Source: an uncultured Candidatus Melainabacteria bacterium (GTDB taxonomy: Bacteria; Cyanobacteriota; Vampirovibrionia; Gastranaerophilales; Gastranaerophilaceae). Taken from it: DNA of 7,955 bases. The notes under the pieces are model-generated. The model was not told the origin of the DNA, made no database searches, and was given only the letters and a program-made list of their open reading frames with translations. Both the position numbers and the translations under genes were made by a program. The stretch is from NCBI GenBank assembly GCA_934675225.1, contig CAKUQA010000042.1, positions 1 through 7,955 on the forward strand, given 5' to 3'. Positions 5,301 to 7,955 of this stretch are shown one piece after another (within the stretch, counting starts at the first letter, position 1; each line of letters starts with the position of its first letter).

Positions 5301-6503
5301 ATGAAAAAATCAATTAATGATTTAGGTGACGTAAAAGGGAAACGTGCTCTTGTTAGAGTTGACGTTAACGTGCCTCTTGACGAAAATCACAACGTAACAG
5401 ATGACACAAGAATTCAGGCTATTGTTCCTACAATTAATGCTTTGAAAGAAAAAGGAGCTAAAATTATTCTTATGGCTCATTTGGGCAGACCAAAAGGAGA
5501 ATGGAAAACTGAATTTTCACTTGAACCTGTTGCTAAATATATGTCAAAAGTATTGGGTGAAGATGTATTGTTTGTAAAATCACCTGTTGGCGAAGGTGCT
5601 GATAAAGAATTAGAAGCATTGAAAGATGGTCAGGTTGCTTTGTTGGAAAATATTCGTTTCTACAAAGCTGAAGAAGCAAAAGATGATGATATGACATTTG
5701 CTGAAGAACTTGCTAAACTTGGCGATTTCTACGTAAATGATGCTTTCGGTGCAGCTCACAGAAAACATACTTCAACTGCTAAAGTTGCTCACATTTTAAA
5801 ACCGGCTGTTGCAGGTTTGTTAATGGAAAAAGAAATCAGATGCTTATCACAAGCTTTGGATAATCCAACTCGCCCATTTACTGCTGTAGTTGGCGGTGCT
5901 AAAGTTTCTTCTAAAATCGGTGTTTTAGAAAACTTAATCGACAAAGTTGATAATTTAATTATCGGTGGTGGTATGGCTTATACTTTCGTAAAAGCTAACG
6001 GTGGTAAAATCGGTAACTCAATTTGCGAAGATGACCAAATGGATGTTGCAAAAGCTATCGAAAAGAAAGCTGCTGATAAAGGCGTAAAAATTGTAATGGC
6101 AACAGATGTTCTTGCGGCTGATGATTTCTCAGGAAATGGTACAAACAAAGTTGTTTCAATCAACGAAATTCCTGATGGATTTGAAGGTGTAGACGCTGGC
6201 CCTGATAGCCAAAAAGCATTTGCAGAAGTAATCAAAAATTCAAAAACAATTTTGATGAACGGACCTGTTGGCGCATTTGAAAATCCTAAATTTGCAGAAG
6301 GTACAAAAGCAGTATTGCAAGCTATTGTTGATGCAACTAAAGCCGGTGCAGTTTCTGTAATCGGTGGTGGTGACTCTGTATCTGCCGCTAAAAAATACTT
6401 TAAGGCAGAAGATTTCACTCACGTATCAACAGGTGGTGGTGCTTCTCTTGAATTTATTGAAGGAAAAGTATTACCTGGGGTTGCTGCTTTAGACGAAAAA
6501 TAA
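5301..6503 (+). CDS. pgk: phosphoglycerate kinase
   Basis: It transfers phosphate between 1,3-bisphosphoglycerate and ADP, the first ATP-yielding step of glycolysis, in the cytosol. The 400 residues fit the usual bacterial length. Motifs in order are the signature RVDVNVP (19-25), HLGRP (60-64) and ENIRF (116-120), NDAFGAAHR (146-154), the interdomain GGAKV (198-202), GGGMA (222-226), NGPVGAFE (320-327), and the nucleotide-site GGGDSV (355-360) and STGGGASLEF (376-385). No key residue is missing. I chose the ATG at 5301 because AAAGGAG (5287-5293) lies seven bases upstream and the protein then begins in the family manner. The frame stays open to a TTG at 5274, but that would translate the Shine-Dalgarno and add nine unrelated residues. 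gap, tpiA and other glycolytic genes are not adjacent. The gene appears to be its own unit, with a promoter candidate before it and a terminator after it. Confidence 0.98.
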   Translation: MKKSINDLGDVKGKRALVRVDVNVPLDENHNVTDDTRIQAIVPTINALKEKGAKIILMAHLGRPKGEWKTEFSLEPVAKYMSKVLGEDVLFVKSPVGEGADKELEALKDGQVALLENIRFYKAEEAKDDDMTFAEELAKLGDFYVNDAFGAAHRKHTSTAKVAHILKPAVAGLLMEKEIRCLSQALDNPTRPFTAVVGGAKVSSKIGVLENLIDKVDNLIIGGGMAYTFVKANGGKIGNSICEDDQMDVAKAIEKKAADKGVKIVMATDVLAADDFSGNGTNKVVSINEIPDGFEGVDAGPDSQKAFAEVIKNSKTILMNGPVGAFENPKFAEGTKAVLQAIVDATKAGAVSVIGGGDSVSAAKKYFKAEDFTHVSTGGGASLEFIEGKVLPGVAALDEK

Positions 6504-6526
6504 GATATTTTTCATAAATAACTCTG

Positions 6527-6558
6527 AAAGACCTGCTTTTTATAAAGTGGGTCTTTTT
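6527..6558 (+). terminator. intrinsic terminator after pgk
   Basis: The arms 6527-6539 and 6544-6556 form a 13-pair stem with two G-U pairs and a TTAT loop. The core is AGACC/GGTCT, and a T5 run (6554-6558) follows. It starts 23 bases after the pgk stop codon. Confidence 0.88.
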
Positions 6559-6601
6559 GCTTGCTATAAATTTAAAATGATACCTTTTTAATGATGACTA
6601 G

Positions 6602-6641
6602 TAAAAAATCGGACTTCTAAAAAATAGAAATCCGATTTTTA
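6602..6641 (-). terminator. terminator of the GGGtGRT gene
   Basis: AAAAATCGGA (6604-6613) pairs perfectly with TCCGATTTTT (6631-6640). After one mismatch (C6614/A6630), five more pairs (6615-6619 with 6625-6629) close a five-base loop. On the minus strand a run of six U's follows the core (complement of 6603-6608). It lies about 30 bases past the stop of the minus-strand gene, and the T5 at 6636-6640 would also let it stop transcription coming from pgk. With the pgk terminator, it separates these two convergent units. Confidence 0.88.
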
Positions 6642-6671
6642 AATTTATATAATCTTCAACAATAATTATAA

Positions 6672-7676
6672 TTATTTGCGAAGTGCTTGGTCAACAGCTA
6701 CTGCAACAGCAACAGTTGCACCAACCATAGGGTTGTTACCCATACCGATAATTCCCATCATTTCTACGTGAGCAGGAACTGATGAAGAACCGGCAAATTG
6801 AGCATCACCGTGCATTCTACCCATAGTATCTGTCATACCGTAAGAAGCAGGGCCTGCAGCAACGTTATCAGGGTGTAATGTTCTTCCTGTACCACCACCT
6901 GATGCTACTGAGAAGTATTTTCTATCATTTTCCCAGCACCATTTTTTGTAAGTACCTGCTACAGGGTGTTGGAAACGAGTTGGGTTAGTTGAGTTACCTG
7001 TAATAGATACATCAACGCCTTCACTAATCATAATAGCAACACCTTCAGAAACATCATCAGCACCATAACATCTGATTTCGCCTCTTTCTCCTTCAGAGAA
7101 TCTTGTTTCTTTAACAACTTTTAATTCGCCTGTTTTGTAATTATATTGAGTTTCAACAGAAGTAAATCCGTTAATTCTTGAAATTACATAAGCAGCATCT
7201 TTTCCTAAGCCGTTCAAGATAACTCTTAAAGGATTTTTTCTAACTTTGTTAGCATTTCTAGCGATACCGATAGCTCCTTCAGCAGCAGCGAAAGATTCGT
7301 GACCAGCCAAGAAACAGAAACATTTAGTTTCTTCTCTTAATAACATAGCAGCCAAGTTACCGTGACCGATACCAACTTTTCTTGTGTCACCTACTGAACC
7401 AGGAACACAAAAAGCTTGTAAGCCTTCACCTATCAAGCTTGCTGCATCAGCAGCAGTTGCAGCTTGTTTTTTTAGTGCGATAGCAGCACCTAATGTATAA
7501 GCCCAAACAGCATTATCAAATGCGATAGGCTGAATTCCTTTAACAATTGCTTCAACATCAATACCGTTTGATTTACAAAGTTCTTGAGCTTCTTCTAAAG
7601 ATTTGAAGCCGTATTCAGGTAAAACTTTGCTCAATTTAGCTTGACGTCTGTCTTGTCCTTCAAATTTTACTGTCAT
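6672..7676 (-). CDS. GGGtGRT family protein (function not established, associated with Fe-S scaffold genes)
   Basis: The family is named for a conserved glycine-rich motif, seen here as GGGTGRT at residues 260-266 within an ASGGGTGRTLHPDN segment. The 334 residues fit family members as I recall them. It is a soluble, cytosolic protein with no signal peptide or membrane helix. Candidate metal or redox ligands are C34, C90, C119, C121, C203 and C247, with H105 and H126. The stretch GHGNLAAMLL (104-113) and the Gly/Ala/Val-rich C-terminus (about 305-328) also look family-like. Members occur in anaerobes and typically sit beside an Fe-S assembly scaffold gene, which fits the partial gene upstream here. 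The biochemical role is unknown to me. The start is supported by AAGAGGA (complement of 7684-7690), seven bases from the ATG. Codons are strongly biased to T- and A-ending forms, as in pgk, which hints at high expression. Confidence 0.92.
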   Translation of the reverse strand: MTVKFEGQDRRQAKLSKVLPEYGFKSLEEAQELCKSNGIDVEAIVKGIQPIAFDNAVWAYTLGAAIALKKQAATAADAASLIGEGLQAFCVPGSVGDTRKVGIGHGNLAAMLLREETKCFCFLAGHESFAAAEGAIGIARNANKVRKNPLRVILNGLGKDAAYVISRINGFTSVETQYNYKTGELKVVKETRFSEGERGEIRCYGADDVSEGVAIMISEGVDVSITGNSTNPTRFQHPVAGTYKKWCWENDRKYFSVASGGGTGRTLHPDNVAAGPASYGMTDTMGRMHGDAQFAGSSSVPAHVEMMGIIGMGNNPMVGATVAVAVAVDQALRK

Positions 7677-7717
7677 TTTATTTTCCTCTTAATTATTTTT
7701 AATTAAATACGTTCTAA

Positions 7718-7771
7718 TCCCCCTTGTCACTCATGTAAGAAATATTTTTTCTGAAATAATGAGGATGGGGA
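7718..7771 (-). promoter_or_regulatory. nested inverted repeats in the gap before the GGGtGRT gene
   Basis: Three short stems are nested in order: 7718-7722 with 7767-7771 (TCCCC/GGGGA), 7730-7734 with 7759-7763 (CTCAT/ATGAG), and 7738-7742 with 7748-7752 (AGAAA/TTTCT). Each has five perfect pairs and unequal internal loops lie between them. No U-run follows on the minus strand, so it is not an intrinsic terminator. It could be an mRNA processing or stability element, or a regulatory leader, between two cotranscribed genes. An alternative pairing, ATCC (7717-7720) with GGAT (7763-7766), competes with the outer stems. Confidence 0.3.
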
Positions 7772-7777
7772 AAGTAA

Positions 7778-7954
7778 CTAGTCAACTCTTGGGTCAATTT
7801 TCTTAACAGCTTCAGCAAATCTGCCGTATGTGCTAGTGAATTTTTCAAGAGCTTCTTTTGGATCCATTCCTTTTTTTACTGCGTCCATAAATTTGCCCAT
7901 GTGAACAAATTTATAACCGATGATTTCATCATTTTTGTCAAGTACTAATTCAAG
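7778..7954 (-). CDS. probable Fe-S cluster assembly scaffold protein (NifU/IscU-like), C-terminal end, partial
   Basis: A minus-strand open frame enters from the right edge and runs 58 codons to the TAG at 7778-7780. The visible part is KFVHMGKFMDAVKKGM (15-30), then a charged helix DPKEALEKFT and the ending KKIDPRVD. It is hydrophilic and contains no cysteine, so the cluster ligands of a scaffold, if present, lie outside the window. The assignment rests mainly on position. GGGtGRT proteins are usually encoded next to a NifU/IscU-like scaffold, and this gene is directly upstream on the same strand with a 101-base gap and no terminator. Cotranscription with the GGGtGRT gene is therefore likely. 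Coding is convincing; the product name is a contextual inference. Confidence 0.6.
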   Translation of the reverse strand, partial: LELVLDKNDEIIGYKFVHMGKFMDAVKKGMDPKEALEKFTSTYGRFAEAVKKIDPRVD

Positions 7955-7955
7955 A

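Noticed and set aside
5978..6418. 146-codon minus-strand open frame inside pgk
   Set aside because: It lies wholly antisense to a well-conserved enzyme. Its Ser/Ala/Pro-rich product mirrors the pgk codon pattern, and it has no Shine-Dalgarno. The 60-codon frame at 6240-6422 fails for the same reasons.
1..7955. CRISPR arrays, tRNA or rRNA genes, insertion sequences, attachment sites, toxin-antitoxin or phage genes
   Set aside because: No spaced direct repeats, cloverleaf-like sequence, transposase or integrase frame, or terminal inverted repeats were seen. Base composition is even and the genes are housekeeping in type.

Overview
The window is AT-rich (roughly one third G+C by eye) and carries dense, mostly housekeeping genes of an anaerobic, fermentative, diderm bacterium. 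The anaerobic signal comes from HydF ([FeFe]-hydrogenase maturase), a pyrophosphate-dependent phosphofructokinase and a GGGtGRT-family protein paired with what is probably an Fe-S scaffold. The diderm signal is a Skp/OmpH-type periplasmic protein. The S15 protein has a rRNA-contact loop (KDFA..xGLL) and an LGIRG tail that, from memory, look like cyanobacterial S15. Taken together the best guess is a non-photosynthetic relative of cyanobacteria (Gastranaerophilales / Vampirovibrionia, 'Melainabacteria'), probably gut-associated. This is inference; no taxonomic marker was searched.

Layout, left to right. (1) 1-66: tail of a gene on +. (2) 171-632: cytosolic, helix-rich small protein of unknown function. 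(3) 745-1008: rpsO, with a strikingly self-complementary leader around its ribosome binding site and an intrinsic terminator after it. (4) 1096-2322: hydF. (5) 2434-4116: 'long' PPi-type phosphofructokinase, closed by a very strong terminator. (6) 4247-4669: small exported protein of unknown function with a good promoter and a dyad overlapping it. (7) 4671-5141 (-): OmpH/Skp-like protein, whose stop is one base from the stop of the previous gene. (8) 5301-6503: pgk, transcribed away from ompH, with a hairpin just before its Shine-Dalgarno and a terminator after it. (9) 6672-7676 (-): GGGtGRT protein with its own terminator, preceded after a structured 101-nt gap by (10) 7778-7954 (-): the C-terminal end of a probable NifU/IscU-like scaffold.

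How the genes fit together. PPi-phosphofructokinase and phosphoglycerate kinase are two steps of glycolysis. Fermentation through glycolysis makes reduced carriers that an [FeFe]-hydrogenase could dispose of, and HydF is needed to load that enzyme's active-site cluster. The GGGtGRT/scaffold pair also points to Fe-S metabolism, but its function is not established. Most genes seem to be separate transcription units, because terminators or promoter-like sequences separate them. The only apparent operon is the scaffold-GGGtGRT pair on the minus strand.

No tRNA, rRNA, CRISPR, insertion sequence, phage or toxin-antitoxin feature was seen. No stretch longer than about 160 bases lacks a gene. I found no clear undescribed multi-gene system. 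The best leads are the rpsO leader, the GGGtGRT pair, and the abutting convergent pair of exported proteins.
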